Shown here: piece by piece, positions 21,661 to 33,252 of the stretch
Position numbering within the stretch: the first letter of the stretch is position 1
Layout of the letters: each line of letters opens with the position of its first letter
NCBI GenBank assembly: GCA_020726505.1
Contig: JAHLEZ010000017.1
Location: 806,001-870,000 of the forward strand
Reading direction: 5' to 3'
Source: Leptodontidium sp. MPI-SDFR-AT-0119
Taxonomy: Eukaryota; Ascomycota; Leotiomycetes; Helotiales; Leptodontidiaceae
Length of the DNA stretch: 64,000 nucleotides
Position numbers and translations under genes: made by a program
The notes under the pieces: model-generated
Database searches by the model: none
Seen by the model: only the letters and a program-made list of their open reading frames with translations
Told to the model about the DNA's origin: nothing

Positions 21661-23438
21661 ATGTCCGAAGTAATGGTCCTAAGGTGTGGGCAGTGTAATA
21701 AGCCGTTTGATAAAGGTGAGTCTACCCATTTACACACGCAACTTAGGTTTACTGTTTACGCAAGACTTGGCTTGATCTGTATTCACACTCCATTGTTCTA
21801 GAATCTACCCTGAAGAGACATGGATACTATTGCCGATCTCGAAAAGCTGGAAACGACTCTACCCGGGTCCGATCCTGTATTTCCTGTGCGAAGAGAAAAG
21901 CACGTTGTGACAACAAACGGCCTAGGTGCTCGAGGTGTATAGCCAAGGGCATCGAATGTCACTATCCAACCAAAGCCGTCAAGACAAATACTCGTCAAAA
22001 TGAATTACCCAAAGAACAGCAAGGTGCAGCATCTGTGCCAACGCCCAGATCTCCTGTAATCGAACATCAATTGGACAATTTCGACTTTAATCAGGTAATC
22101 TTCGACGATACCTTTCCATCAGACCAGGACTTCACGAATATCGGGACTGGATCCGGGATCCAAGCATGGAATCTCCCACAGCTCAGCTTCGCTGATTTCC
22201 TAAACGCCCAAGTCCTCGATAATAGTGTTCAATACCCATTGCCAGAACCACCAGCTTCAGCACGTCGCTTAACCGTTCCATCTACCCAAACAATTCAAAC
22301 ACAACAAACTATCTCTACGTCCCATATATCAATCCCAGCATCCCCAACTTCTTCAGTCCGCTCCCTCGCTCTGAGAAAAACAGCGCAGACCGGAACACAG
22401 AGAATCGCCAATCTCCTGTTCTATAACCTGAAATCATTTCCCCTCATGATGTTGCGTCATGGGACACTTCCGCCATTCATACATCCACGTTTGATATCTT
22501 CTCATGCTGAAAATACCCGTATGGAGCCACTTACCAACTGTGTCAGCCTCATGCATATGATCGGCAGCCGTATTCAAGGGAGTCGAAAATTGTTCTGGAA
22601 AAATGTCCGCTTGGAATGTGAGCGTTTATGTGCAGAGGTATGTCTGTTCGGATTCAGAACTCTCAAAGATAATCAAAAAATAATCATTGCGAAAGACTCT
22701 CTTTGCTAACACACAATTCTAGTATTTGCACATGGACAGTTTGGAATTGCTTGCTTGTATGCAAGCACTGTGTATATACATCCTCATCCGACTCGATGAG
22801 GGCGAAACAGAGCACAATAACTTTGATTCTCTGATGGTGAAAACAGTCATTGTGAGTCCTGCTCTCCAAACCCTGTTGATCATATATCTCAACATTTTTG
22901 TAAGGTAATCGCGACACGACTCTCTGTCAAGACACCAGCACACAATGTACAATCTGCGCCACACGACCAAGACCTCAAGACAAGCTGGAAAGAATGGCTA
23001 TATGAAGAATCCAGGCGCCGGTTAGACATATCAATTTCTTCTATGTTCTAAATTGACTTCTAATAATAATCCAGATTAGCAGTAGTCTACCGCGTAATCA
23101 ACATGCTAGTCTACTTCGAGCCCTCGGGAATCTGCGAGCTCCAAGCAGATCTCATCCTGGCTCCCCTCCCAGCCAAAAAGCAGCTCTGGGAAGCCAGCGA
23201 TGAAGTTGTATGGAAATCAGAAAAAGACGACGCGCAAACTGATTTCGGATTGGCTGCTGATGGAGAGTTGGTCAAGCTGCACGATGGCCAGAGGTATTGC
23301 AGTGATGCGGTGTTGCTTTATGAGGCGTTGGGATCGTGTAGGCGCTCGTCGGGTGCGACGGAGAATTGGGAGGAGTGGTGTTTGGGTATGGATGGGTTTG
23401 GAGGCTTAGTTATGCTTGTTGCTTCTTTGATTGGGTAG
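21661..23438 (+). CDS. C2HC zinc finger plus Zn2Cys6 transcription factor
   Basis: Nuclear DNA-binding regulator. Five exons: 21661-21715, 21802-22637, 22723-22851, 22905-23020 and 23075-23438 (499 aa). Residues 9-29 form a C-x2-C...H-x3-C finger (CGQCNKPFDK|ESTLKRHGYYC, split by intron 1), followed at residues 44-71 by a perfect Zn2Cys6 cluster (CX2CX6CX6CX2CX6C: Cys44, 47, 54, 61, 64, 71). This tandem arrangement is known in a subset of Pezizomycotina regulators. A Gln/Thr/Ser-rich linker follows, then a helical middle homology-like region: YLHMDSLELLACMQALCIY and VIATRLSV. It ends in an acidic stretch and DGFGGLVMLVASLIG. Likely targets include the divergent SDR; ligand and binding site unknown. 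Confidence 0.88.
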
Positions 23439-23833
23439 GGATTTTGGATATGTTAGTGTACATCTGGGACGATAAATGAAATGCATATTCTAATGATGGG
23501 ACGATGATATATCACTGAGAGAGCCTACCATGGCTCTGCTCCCTTGTCAAGACCTATTCTCAAAACAATTTTCTCACCAGCAATGGACCCGAACAGGCTT
23601 AATTGATATCGACATATCCAATCAGCGAGGTAGCTGGAATGGGGTTTGAGATACATGGGTGTTAAAGAAGTTGACAGGGTTGCTAGCATGATATAGAAGA
23701 TGGCCTCGTTGGATCCGGCCTTTGCACTATCTCGCTACTATTTAACATAAGAACTCAAGACAGGAATATGAATTTTCAACCCAGGACGTGTCCGATTCCC
23801 CAGAGTAGCACGTAAGACGACGACAAAGCTCCT
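23439..23833. other. Intergenic, tail-to-tail
   Basis: Three-prime flanks of the regulator (plus) and the MFS gene (minus). No feature seen. Confidence 0.5.
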
Positions 23834-25932
23834 TCACATTCTAACCGGCGCCTCAGTCGAATCCTCCGTGGCATAATGCCTGTACTTATCAGCAAACTTG
23901 ATTCTGAAAGTCTTCCCCCAAATAATCATTGGGATAGCCGTAAGCATGGAGACAAGAGCCAGCATAGCACATAGGATGAAAGTGTTCCGGTAGCCCATCC
24001 CAGTGACCCAGGGATTGAATGCGAAGACGATGACTGTAGCGAGTCCATTTCGAACGACAGTGACTGCCACTAGTGCACCTCCCAGAATCTGATAAGGTTA
24101 GAAAATACATAGAGTGCGCTTTGGGTGGATGGTACTTACGTCGAGATATGAATCGTAGAGATAAACGAGACTTAAATTTGAGACGGAAGCTAATGCGAAA
24201 CCGAAAAGTCCTATGCCGCAGAAAGGTGCGATCCAAGGTAACCCCTAAATGACAAGCATATTAGAATGATAACTCGAGTTGAGATCAAAAGAAGACACAT
24301 ACTGCTGTTGCTCCGATTCCATAAAGCAAGAGGCCAGCGGGTCCGAGAAATGCTGGCGGAAGGCACAAGTACAATCTGAACTCTGGCTCATAGATCCCAT
24401 TGTTCCGCTTTGACAGGATGAGGATAAGCCAATCAGACAATGGTCCTCCGTAAACAGAGCCGATAATTGCACCGATGAGTGCGGGTATGGACATGAGTCC
24501 CAAAGCAACCGGTCCGAAGTTATATGGTGGTAGAGAGAATATGGCGGCTTGGCTGTTGCCGACAACAGCAAAGAGTGAGAGAATGCAGCCGTATTGCAAA
24601 GACACATATGCCACTGCTGGGAAGCAGTATAGATAGACAAAAGGCCGGAGAACCATTTGGATGAATTGTTTTAATGTTCCAGGTGTAGTTGAGATTAATC
24701 GATGACGTTGCAGATAACTGTTCATCGGGATTGAGTGGTCGATCCAGTCGGTTCCAAGTTGTTGATTTTGTGGCATGCTGGTATTGGTACCCATGGTTCG
24801 GAGGTTGTTCTTCTTATCCTTGTCGTTCAACTTATCTGCATCAGTCGTGATTGTCTGCTGTTGGGGCTGGGCTGCATTGATAACTGGTGCGGTGTATTTC
24901 GTTTCTTCGTAGAAGAAGAGCATGGCTAGGAAGGTAAGTCCAGTAAATATGACACAGTACCAGTACATCCACGGCCATCCTTGTGCTTGCATAATGAAAC
25001 CCGAAGCCACCGGGGCTGCGAAGACCTACGGAGTGTCTAGTCAGCATAGGTTCTGGGATAGATAGATAGCAGTGGATAGCCTACCCCAAGGTTGACCATG
25101 AGGACATAGATCCCGTTCATTGTACCCCTCTGGTGCACGAAGAACAGATCCGCTATCTGCCAATGATTAGTTTTCCCTTAGCACAGCTTCGGGCTGAACA
25201 TACCGTCAGTTGAACAATGGCATCTCCCACAGCTCCTGCCAAACCTGACACCAGATTGCTCCCGATGAAATCACCAACCACCCTCGATTTTGCCATCCAC
25301 ACGGCTGACAATGTAAGAGCAAGGGAAGTGACCAGATACATGGGCCGCCGGCCATATTTGAGCGTGAGTGGAATGAGGATTATACCACCCACAGCCAATG
25401 CGGCAGTGTTGGTTGCGTATGAATTGCTTAGGTTATCGTACGAAATACCGAGTTCTTCATTCCAAACGCCGTATGCCACGGTGCCAATGTCGAGACTAAA
25501 GTCATGGGTTAAATTAGTAGCTTTTAAATTTGGGGAGACTGCAGCACTTACATCGTGTAGACCCAAAGCGCGTAGAAGGCAGCAAGTGAAAAGTTCAATA
25601 CTTTTCTCCAGAGTGACCAATTCTAATGACGACTTGAGTGAGCTTCGAGATTGTGTCTGCGACCAATTGCCACTCACCAGAGGGTCGTTGGGGTCACAGG
25701 ATGGCTGAGGTTGAAGAACAATGTCAGATTTTCCAGGTACAGTGATGAGTTGTTCAAGGTCCCCTTTGGCAATAGCTGGGTCGAGATTAGCTGTCGGAGC
25801 TCCATAAATAAAACATGGTTGACTTGTACCTTCGTGCAAGAGCACAGTTCCTGGTGGGGCAGCTGTGATGCCATCTATTTGATCAATAGACTGGCTCATG
25901 TCGAATGGCAAAAGGTTATACTCGAGAGGCAA
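23834..25932 (-). CDS. Major facilitator superfamily transporter, HOL1-like
   Basis: Twelve-helix membrane transporter of the DHA1/HOL1-like group. Seven exons on the minus strand: 25932-25678, 25622-25552, 25495-25204, 25156-25085, 25025-24303, 24244-24140 and 24088-23834 (590 aa); an in-frame ATG at 25899 would remove 11 residues. After a soluble N-terminus ending in NDPL|NWSLWRKVLNF come the helices, with the loop 2-3 motif LTLKYGRRPMYLVTSL (G-x-x-x-D/G-R-R-P type), IADLFFVHQRGTMNGIYV (typical of this group), and a long cytoplasmic loop between helices 6 and 7 rich in Gln, Lys and Asn. The second half has GLMSIPALIGAIIGSVYGGPLSDWL. Substrate cannot be read from sequence. Divergent from the DAO-family oxidase, with the shared 21-bp motif between them. 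Confidence 0.88.
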
Positions 25933-26676
25933 CGGAGAAGAGATTGGAAGAAGAGATTGCCGAATGTAACGAGAAGGTGTTGGACAATTTGGTGATGGGT
26001 GAGGTTGTCAAGACGAGCGACTGAAGGGATGGCCCTAGGGTATTATACACATGAATCAAGCCACTGTAGGATTTCCACATCTGTGAGAGTTGTAGATAAG
26101 AACCAGTCTCGGCCTCCGCCTCCCAGCAGTGAGTGATTGCAACCCCATATCAACGTTATCTATCAGCGCTATCCGTCCCAATTCCTCAAAGATTTGCGGT
26201 ATCTTCTTTGACTTTCCATATCTGAAGTTAAAGACATCCTGAGACACGGTATAAAAGGTGGGGTAGCCCTGCCTGCCAGGGAAACAGAGGCTCGGCTGGC
26301 CATTCCTAAATAGGTCTGCCGCCACGCTAGTCCTCAACAGAGTTCAGCTGGTCCATAACCCGTTGAAACCTTCCCCGGACTTAATTTCTTGGTCTTTTGA
26401 CATGTATTTGAAGGTTGAAGTGGATTGTCCGCTTTTGACAACTTTTGACATGCGAAGACTATACTACTGTGCTACAAGCATCCTTCGCAGTAGTGTGCTG
26501 GCTGATGGTCTTGTGCTAGTAAGTAGCCACCGAGGCAGACGCTACAATATTCACCGACTCAGGGACTTCTTCCATTTGACACGCAATCCGTGATTATTTC
26601 TCTACCAGGAAACGACATCCTTTTTCAGATCCTCATAATTTTACATCCTCACTCGAGAAGCAGTCCTTGGTAGACG
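25933..26676. promoter_or_regulatory. Divergent promoter, MFS transporter and DAO oxidase
   Basis: 744 bp serving both genes. Holds the first copy of the shared motif (26311-26331). No other repeat or RNA seen; the 26363-26593 open frame lacks any domain. Confidence 0.5.
26311..26331 (+). promoter_or_regulatory. Shared motif, copy 1
   Basis: Contains AGGTCTGCCGCCACGCTAGT, identical over 21 bp (with one more T at the 5' end) to 28760-28780. It lies 346 bp before the oxidase ATG and 379 bp before the MFS ATG. The CCG/CGG content suits a Zn2Cys6 half-site. Confidence 0.6.
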
Positions 26677-28254
26677 ATGGGGCTTCTACAAAACGTTCTC
26701 TTCTCCCCTGCCGTGACGGAGGAGCAGAGAAATGCTGCTATTCACAGAATAACCTCTGATCCAGGAGTTCCAGAAAGCTCCTCAGCCACCAAACCATTCT
26801 GGCTCGAAGATGCCTCCCCAATATCCAGTATTCGATCAGACAGTCTCCAGGAAGAGGTCGATGTCGTTATTATCGGGTCGGGCATTACAGCCGCATCAGT
26901 TGCTCGAGAATTACTACTGAAGGGAAACAGCGAGACAAAACTCAAAATTGCAGCCTTAGATGCTCGCGACATCTGCAGCGGAGCCACGGGTAGAAATGGT
27001 GGTCATATCAACGAAGCCGGATTTGATGTGTATGCCCAGGTTGCGGAGGTATTGGGAAAGGATGTCGCAGCAAAAGTCACTCGGTTCAGACTAGGACACC
27101 TTCCTCTCTTATTAGGACTTGCCCAAGAGGAACAATTATCAGACGAGACTCAGTTGCGAACTGTCGAGTCTGTTTTCGCCTTCTTCGATCGGACCCGATT
27201 TCAGGAGGCAAAGGAAGCTCTGGCTTTATTCAAAGTTGACATGCCAGCCGAGTCAAAAGACCATCAAGTATTTGAGGCAGAGGAAGCTCGCAAGGTCAGC
27301 CACACAAAGACGTATCAACTGAGGTACTAACAACTGGATTAGAAGTTTCATCTCCCAGACATCTATGGGGCAATTTCTTATCCAGCGGGGGCTGTGTGGC
27401 CGTACAAGCTTGTTGCTGGCGTTTTCAGTAGACTTTTGGAGTCAAACGCTGGTGGTTTGTGGTTGGAGAGCAACACCCCTGTGAACGAAATCTTACCGCC
27501 TGAAAACGGCAAATCACAATTCACTGTTACCACCCCGCGAGGCAACATAAAAGCAACCCATGTCATACATTGCACCAACGCTCATGCTGGGCATCTCATA
27601 CCAGGATTACGGGGACATCTCATTCCCCTACGTGGACACATGTCTGCTCAAGCTCCTGGCAAATCTTTCCCCGACCAGTCTAACCACTCATGGTCATTCA
27701 TATACACTAACGGATTTGATTACCTTACTCAACTTCTCCCCAATTACCCCTCTTCAAGTCCTCTCTGCACTGGAGGCGAATTAATGATGGGAGGTGGGTT
27801 TGCGCAGGCTGTGGGAGGAGGAATCGAGGACCTCGGAGTTGCAACAGATGGCCTTCCGTTTAATTTCCACACCAAGGTTCACCTCTCTGGTATTTTGAGG
27901 GCTGCATTTGCTGAGGAAATTTGGGGCGAGGAAGATGGGAAAGCGGTCAAATCTATGTGGACTGGAAACATGGGATTTACTCATGACAGTCTGCCATTCG
28001 TTGGAAAACTACCTTCGTCTTTGACAGGTCGCGATTTGGAACCGAAGGTATCTGGCTCGGAGTGGATTGCTGCTGGATTTAATGGAGAAGGAATGGTTCA
28101 TGCCTGGAGGTGTGGTGTTGCGCTTGCTCAGATGCTGCTGGAGGAGATTGCTCCGAAGAAAACTTATGGCTGGCAGGAATGGTTTCCAGATCTGTTACTT
28201 GTCACAGAGGAGAGGATCAAGAGGTCTCTTCCTTTAAGTCAAGAAAATGCTTAG
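26677..28254 (+). CDS. FAD-dependent oxidoreductase (DAO family)
   Basis: Flavoenzyme of the D-amino-acid oxidase/glycine oxidase/sarcosine oxidase fold, expected to oxidise an amine or amino acid with O2 or to dehydrogenate it. Exons 26677-27294 and 27343-28254 (509 aa); the 48-nt intron has branch TACTAAC. FAD-binding Rossmann motif VDVVIIGSGITAASVAREL near residues 61-79; ALDARDICSGATGRNGGH (about residues 88-105) is the typical adenine/pyrophosphate contact. The C-terminus carries WTGNMGFTHDSLPFVGKLP and WIAAGFNGEGMVHAWRCGV, the second FAD-contact region. No signal peptide; the C-terminal QENA is not a peroxisomal targeting signal, so probably cytosolic. Substrate unknown. Context with an amidase and MFS transporter suggests use of an amide or amine. 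Confidence 0.9.
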
Positions 28255-29009
28255 AACATAGCAAAAATAGAGTAGAAGGAGTATGTTCCTTTTCGGCTTT
28301 AAAAGTATTCTACAAATCTTTTCCCACGGTGCTAAGATGCTTCTTGGTTTCACTTCCAGAAAGTTTGCTTGCCTCCAGCAGAAGAAACGCCAGTCATTCA
28401 TCTTGATCCTGGTCATTGGTATTTCATCTTTTCATTCTACGAGGGCTGGGATGAAATATGACATTTGCCTTGACGCTGATGGATGTCAAATGGAGGTGGT
28501 GGGAGTTTCGCGAGTACATCAAGCCTAATGAAATTTGCCAAGACAAAATGGAAGAGCTCGGAGCTTACCTTGATACCAGAGACTATGATGTGGAATCTTG
28601 ACGCAAATCAGCATCACCAATTACGATTGCAATGCGTTGGTTCGAATCTTCTCCAGGTTGCGGAGCTAGTTGTTGTTATTGGGCAGATAAGCGAGACTCC
28701 CAAAGTTTACTGCAAGTGGGGCAATCGGCTAGGCCTACCTGGTACTTACTTTTCCCAATTAGGTCTGCCGCCACGCTAGTATCTGAAGTAAAGAAAGACA
28801 TCTCCTCCTCTCCTAAACACTCATATCATCACTCAACTCGCAGCAAAACGCCGCAGCGCAGAGCATGGTCGAGACTGAACAGCCTTGATAAGGCAAAGAC
28901 TCAACTCTCCGCTCTCCCGATAAGCACTCACCACCACCACTGCCCTGTACTCGTGAGTACCCCTCAGATAGTTGGTCTCGCATCTCATATTTCGTTGCCG
29001 GGATATGCG
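28255..29009. promoter_or_regulatory. Upstream region of second Zn2Cys6 gene
   Basis: 755 bp between the oxidase stop and the regulator ATG. Holds the second motif copy (28760-28780). A frame open upstream of the regulator (from 28632) runs in phase with it but begins in promoter-like sequence; I start the protein at 29010. Confidence 0.5.
28760..28780 (+). promoter_or_regulatory. Shared motif, copy 2
   Basis: Exact 21-bp copy of 26311-26331 while flanking bases differ (AAA versus AAT before, CCTC versus ATCT after). It lies 230-250 bp before the ATG of the Zn2Cys6 gene at 29010, which could mean autoregulation. Confidence 0.6.
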
Positions 29010-30758
29010 ATGTTTGCCAATTTCGAGGTTTGCAAGGCAGGCCTTGTTACAGCGACGCCTTCGCGTCGTCATCAGAGGACCAGTACGGGCTGTCTCCAAT
29101 GTAAGCAAGCCCTATATCGATTCTCAACATACAGGGTACCGCGGTTAGTGACTAAACCAAATCCAGGTCGACAGAGGAAAAAGAAGTGCGATGAACGACG
29201 GCCGATATGCTCCTCGTGTCTGAAATACGGCACCACCTGTGAAAGGGGGCGGAACTCAAAACATCACTCGCGTGCCAGGTCCAGCTCTGGTCTGCCAGGG
29301 GAAAGCGGTCCTCCATCCCCCTCGAATGCCTTAGCGCAGAGCCCTTCGTCTGATTTTTCGGCTTATTCAATAGACTCACATTGCTCGCTGTCTAGTGAAT
29401 TGGTACCTTTGGATTCGACATATCCAGTGACAACACATTCTCGGATCCAGGATAGTTTGGTACAAGAGAGACATTGGAACGATTTTGAAGTATCTTTCCT
29501 CTCCATGGGATCTAATGTGCGGTCACTGGAACTAGTCGCTTTCAACCTATCTAGCGAACACCGAGTCCTCGACTTCCTCCTGGAAAAGATCGAAGCTTTG
29601 ATAATGCCGAGATACATCAGCCCCAAGCTATCAATTCTCTACATTGCTTTACCCCTTGCAGTTGCGTCACCAGCAATGAAGAACGCATTGATGGCGTGCG
29701 GTTTTGCACTGCTCTCCCAGGCTTCATCGGGAACCGAAGATAGCATTCAAGCGAAGTCCTATCAGTGCAAAGCTCTCAATGACCTTGCAGGCAATCTACT
29801 TGAAGGGCTCGAAGAACAAAATCTGGCAACGATTCTTCTCCTGCATCTTTTTGAGGTAGGCATATCAGACCGCCTGCTATGGCAATAAACATCTGACCAA
29901 ATGCAGAAAATAACTTGCGATTCTGTACATTCCAAGCGGCTTCATCTACTAGGTGCAAATGATTTCATCAATTCGTCTCAGAGGGCCGCTACAAGCAGGT
30001 CAGCACCGACAAGACATCACATCCAACTCATCGAAGCTTGCACATATCACATTGCTCTTTCAAGCACATTTAGCGGTATCTCATTACCTCTTTTTCATAC
30101 AGATCATGTTTCCAAACTGTTGGAGCTGTTGAGAAAAGCTTCAGAAGACCCGAGAAATATGTGGAAAGACAGTTCACTAATCGGAGTTTCACACGATATG
30201 CTTGATGCGATATTTCGCACCTCATTGCTCCTTCGCCAGCTGCCTCTCACAGTTCCGAACAGGCGTTATGCGCTGGAGCTTAAAGAGGTGGTGTTCAACT
30301 GGCAATGGGATTCTCCCCATGGGCAGGTCATTGAACATGGTGGGGAAACCGAGCCAAGACCACCGGAGACTATGATCAAAACCGGGGAACTTTATCGCCT
30401 TGCATGCCTCCTACTCCTCGAGAAGATACTGGAACCTTCTTTGAGATCATCGGACCAAGTTCCTAGAAACCTGGTCACGGAATTCTGTCAGCTCATTCGG
30501 CAACTTTCACCGGAAGATACTAAGCAATCAGTCCATCTCTGGCCGCTGCTTATCATGGGAACTGCGGCAGAAACTCACAGTGAGCGTGAGCTGTTTCTAG
30601 CCCCTCTACAACACAATCCAAATACTTTTGGCTTTGGAAATCGGACCCAAGGCTGTACTTTCCTCATCCGGAGTTGGGGTCTGGGGGAGAGCTCGGATGG
30701 AGTTCTCGGTCTAGATATTCTCCTACGGGACGATCTCCTGTGTGAAGTCTTTATCTAA
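29010..30758 (+). CDS. Zn2Cys6 transcription factor with fungal-specific domain
   Basis: Nuclear regulator. Exons 29010-29100, 29167-29855 and 29907-30758 (543 aa). The Zn2Cys6 cluster spans residues 28-55 and is interrupted by intron 1 inside codon Cys31: Cys28, 31, 38, 45, 48, 55 with CX2CX6CX6CX2CX6C spacing and a basic RQRKKKCDERRP centre. A Ser/Pro-rich linker follows, then a large helical region (VLDFLLEKIEALIMPRYIS; AMKNALMACGFALLSQ; YHIALSSTFSGISLPLF; MLDAIFRTSLLLRQLP) of the Fungal_trans_2 kind, ending with LDILLRDDLLCEVFI, the usual last helix. A start at 28632 is in frame but its 126 extra codons cover the shared promoter motif, so I reject it. Best candidate to bind the motif at 26.3, 28.8 and 30.9 kb. 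Confidence 0.88.
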
Positions 30759-31317
30759 GGGGGAACTTTCGCATATCATAGGAGCATGTCTAGTTAGGGG
30801 ACTGTTGACGTGTTCTTGGCTTGCATTTCGACGGACTCGCGCTTCGCCGAATCGAGACTGCCGCCACACTACTGCACCCCACTTCTCTTCGCTTCAAGCT
30901 AAACACAACATGGAACACTTATCTATGTTCGGCATCCGAGTATTGCGGTATATGGCTAGATCTATGGTTGATGACTGTATATCAGACCAATGTAAGGTAC
31001 ATATTGATTTACCCCTCTACAACGAGAAGCTTGGAAACCATTTCCCCGCGGTTTCCGGCTCTACTTGAACTTCTTTAGCCTCGATTCCGTCTGTTATATG
31101 TTAACTGTGCCAAGTTTTAATTTCACCACGGACTTTGTAACCTTCTTGACCCAGATACGCGGGTATTTGGCTCCATTCTTCCTCTGAGCTACTTTCATTC
31201 AACAATGTATGTGCAAATTGCGTTGACTGCCTTTACCTTTTCAAGTCAATTTTCTGACAAGAACAAGCATCAGGACCATAATTACAATCACTTTCGAGCT
31301 TTGAGCGGGCAAGGACC
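30759..31317. promoter_or_regulatory. Upstream region of the amidase gene
   Basis: 559 bp. Holds motif copy 3 at 30858-30873. Short open frames (30742-31068) have no domain. Confidence 0.45.
30858..30873 (+). promoter_or_regulatory. Shared motif, copy 3 (two mismatches)
   Basis: CTGCCGCCACACTACT against CTGCCGCCACGCTAGT in copies 1 and 2: 14 of 16 positions, with the CTGCCGCCAC core intact. Same orientation as the other two, 445-460 bp before the amidase ATG. Confidence 0.5.
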
Positions 31318-33139
31318 ATGGCTACAAACGGGGCACGCACATGGCAAGAGATATGCTCTGCGAAGCGAGAGAAAAGAGACAAGGCCATCCCCTCGGCATG
31401 GAAGATCCCAAATGTGGAAACACCAACAGCAAAAACGAAGAGTCTCCTCAAAATTTCGTCAAGTTGTGGGATCTTGACCGAGATTGAGATTCGCATAACT
31501 ACCGAGTATGATGCTGTTGGTATTGTCGAAGCTATTCGTCAGAGAGTGTTTACGGCTGAGGCAGTTACAACGGCATTCTGCAAACGTGCAGCAATTGCAC
31601 AGCAATTAGTAGGCTTGCAATGAATCTCCCTTCCCTGGAATTATTTGCTGATAAATCCATGAAGACAAATTGCTTGACAGAGATATTCTTCGAAGAAGCG
31701 ATTGAGAACGCAAAAGCCTTGGACAGCACGCGACTCGAGCACCCCGATCGTCCACTCGGTCCCTTTTTCGGTCTTCCCATATCTCTCAAAGATTCCTTCA
31801 TGCTTGAAGGAAAAGACTCCACGATTGGCATGACATATTTCGTGGATAAACCTGCGACGCGGAACTCGCCTTTAGTTACTATCCTCAAGTCATTGGGTGC
31901 AGTTCTGTATTGCAAGACCAATGTTCCTCAGACGATGATGACGGCAGACTCAGACAACAACGTTTTCGGCCGGACTTTGAATCCAAATAATACGCATCTC
32001 ACTGCTGGTGGGTCTACCGGAGGCGAGGGCGCTCTCATTGCTTTGCGGGGAAGTATTCTCGGCGTCGGGACGGACATCGCTGGCAGCATCCGAATCCCTA
32101 GCTCTGCTAATGGCATCTATGGATTCAAACCTAGCTCCCAGATCATCCCATACGCCGGACAGCAAAGTCCCGCCGCTCCAGGAACAGTGGGAATCACCGC
32201 TTCAGCAGGTCCAATGGCTACTTCGATTCGATCTTGCCAGTATTTCATCAAGGCCGTCATGGAGGCAGATCCGAGCACCTTCGATTCATCGGTTTTGAGA
32301 ATCCCGTGGTTGGAAAACACACTTCAACGTTCCAGACCGTTGCGAATCGGACTCATCGCTGATGATTCTCTACACACTCCCACTCCACCGATGAGAAGGG
32401 CTTTGCAAGAAGCAGTCGAGAAACTCACAGCTGCCAATCAAACGATCGTCCCCCTCAACCTCCCAACCGTGTCCGAGAACATGGAACTGATTCTTTCCCT
32501 ATTCTCTCTGGATGGCTCCAAGGTAAGCTCCCTCTTTAACCCTCTATTACAATCGCAACCCAATCTTAACACTGCCATTCTTTCCAGTTCACAAAAAACC
32601 TGGTTGAAAACACCGGCGAGTCTTTCGTCCCCTCCGTCCTCAACCAAGGCCTGGTAAACGCGCCGGCCAAATCCCTAGAAGCATTCTTCCGCCTCAACCA
32701 CCAGCGCAACATTGCTATCTCCGACTTCCACAAGCTCTGGCTCGCCAACGATCTAGACGTCATCCTCACCCTTCCAGCGCCGCATACTGCCGTCCCGTTC
32801 GACCAGTGGGATGTAGTCACTTACACTGCGCTGTGGAATCTGTATGATTGCCCCGCGTGTGTGATTCCCGTTGGAAAAGTGTCATCACAGGATGTGAAGG
32901 ATGAGCTGTTTAGGTATGGGGAGGAGGATCAGAGGACTTATGGTTTGTGTGAGTTGAGAGAAGCCCTTGAATTCCTTGTAGATGATGCTTTATAGATGTG
33001 CTGATTTATTTGTATTTTAGATACTGGACCAGAAGACTATGCTGGGGCACCGACTTCGATACAACTTGTGGGTAGGAAACAGAGAGACGAGGAGTTGAGT
33101 AATATTGCTGTGTTTGTAGATGGGATTCTGAATCCTTAG
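31318..33139 (+). CDS. Amidase (amidase-signature family)
   Basis: Hydrolyses a carboxamide to acid and ammonia or amine using a Ser-cisSer-Lys triad. Exons 31318-31608, 31665-32522, 32588-32948 and 33021-33139 (542 aa, standard length). The triad is intact: Lys139 in LPISLKDSF, Ser214 in AGGSTGGEGAL and Ser238 in TDIAGSIRIPSS, with spacing 75 and 24 as in well-known members. The usual GGSSGGE has Thr in the second position. The N-terminus TWQEICSAKREKRDKAIPSAW and AFCKRAAIAQQL|TNCLTEIFF are typical of fungal acetamidase-like enzymes, and the C-terminal PFDQWDVVTYTALWNLYDCPA fits too. ATG 31318 is the first in frame. Substrate unknown. Sits 110 bp from the 3' end of UVE1 (tail to tail). Confidence 0.93.
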
Positions 33140-33252
33140 TTGGTGTGAAGTGGATCCTGTGTTTGCCATTGAACAAGTGTAGTTGCGATCTGAAGAAATG
33201 TAACTTTTTCTTAGCTCCAAAGTCGGCAAGCTTCTTGTACAATTGCCTCTAT

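Noticed and set aside
28632..29009. 126-codon N-terminal extension of the Zn2Cys6 gene
   Set aside because: In frame, but covers the shared promoter motif and reads as non-protein-like sequence; Zn2Cys6 clusters normally lie near the N-terminus, as with start 29010.
18768..33139. Secondary-metabolite biosynthetic cluster
   Set aside because: No polyketide synthase, NRPS, terpene cyclase or DMATS gene present; the transporter, oxidase and regulators alone do not make this a classical cluster.
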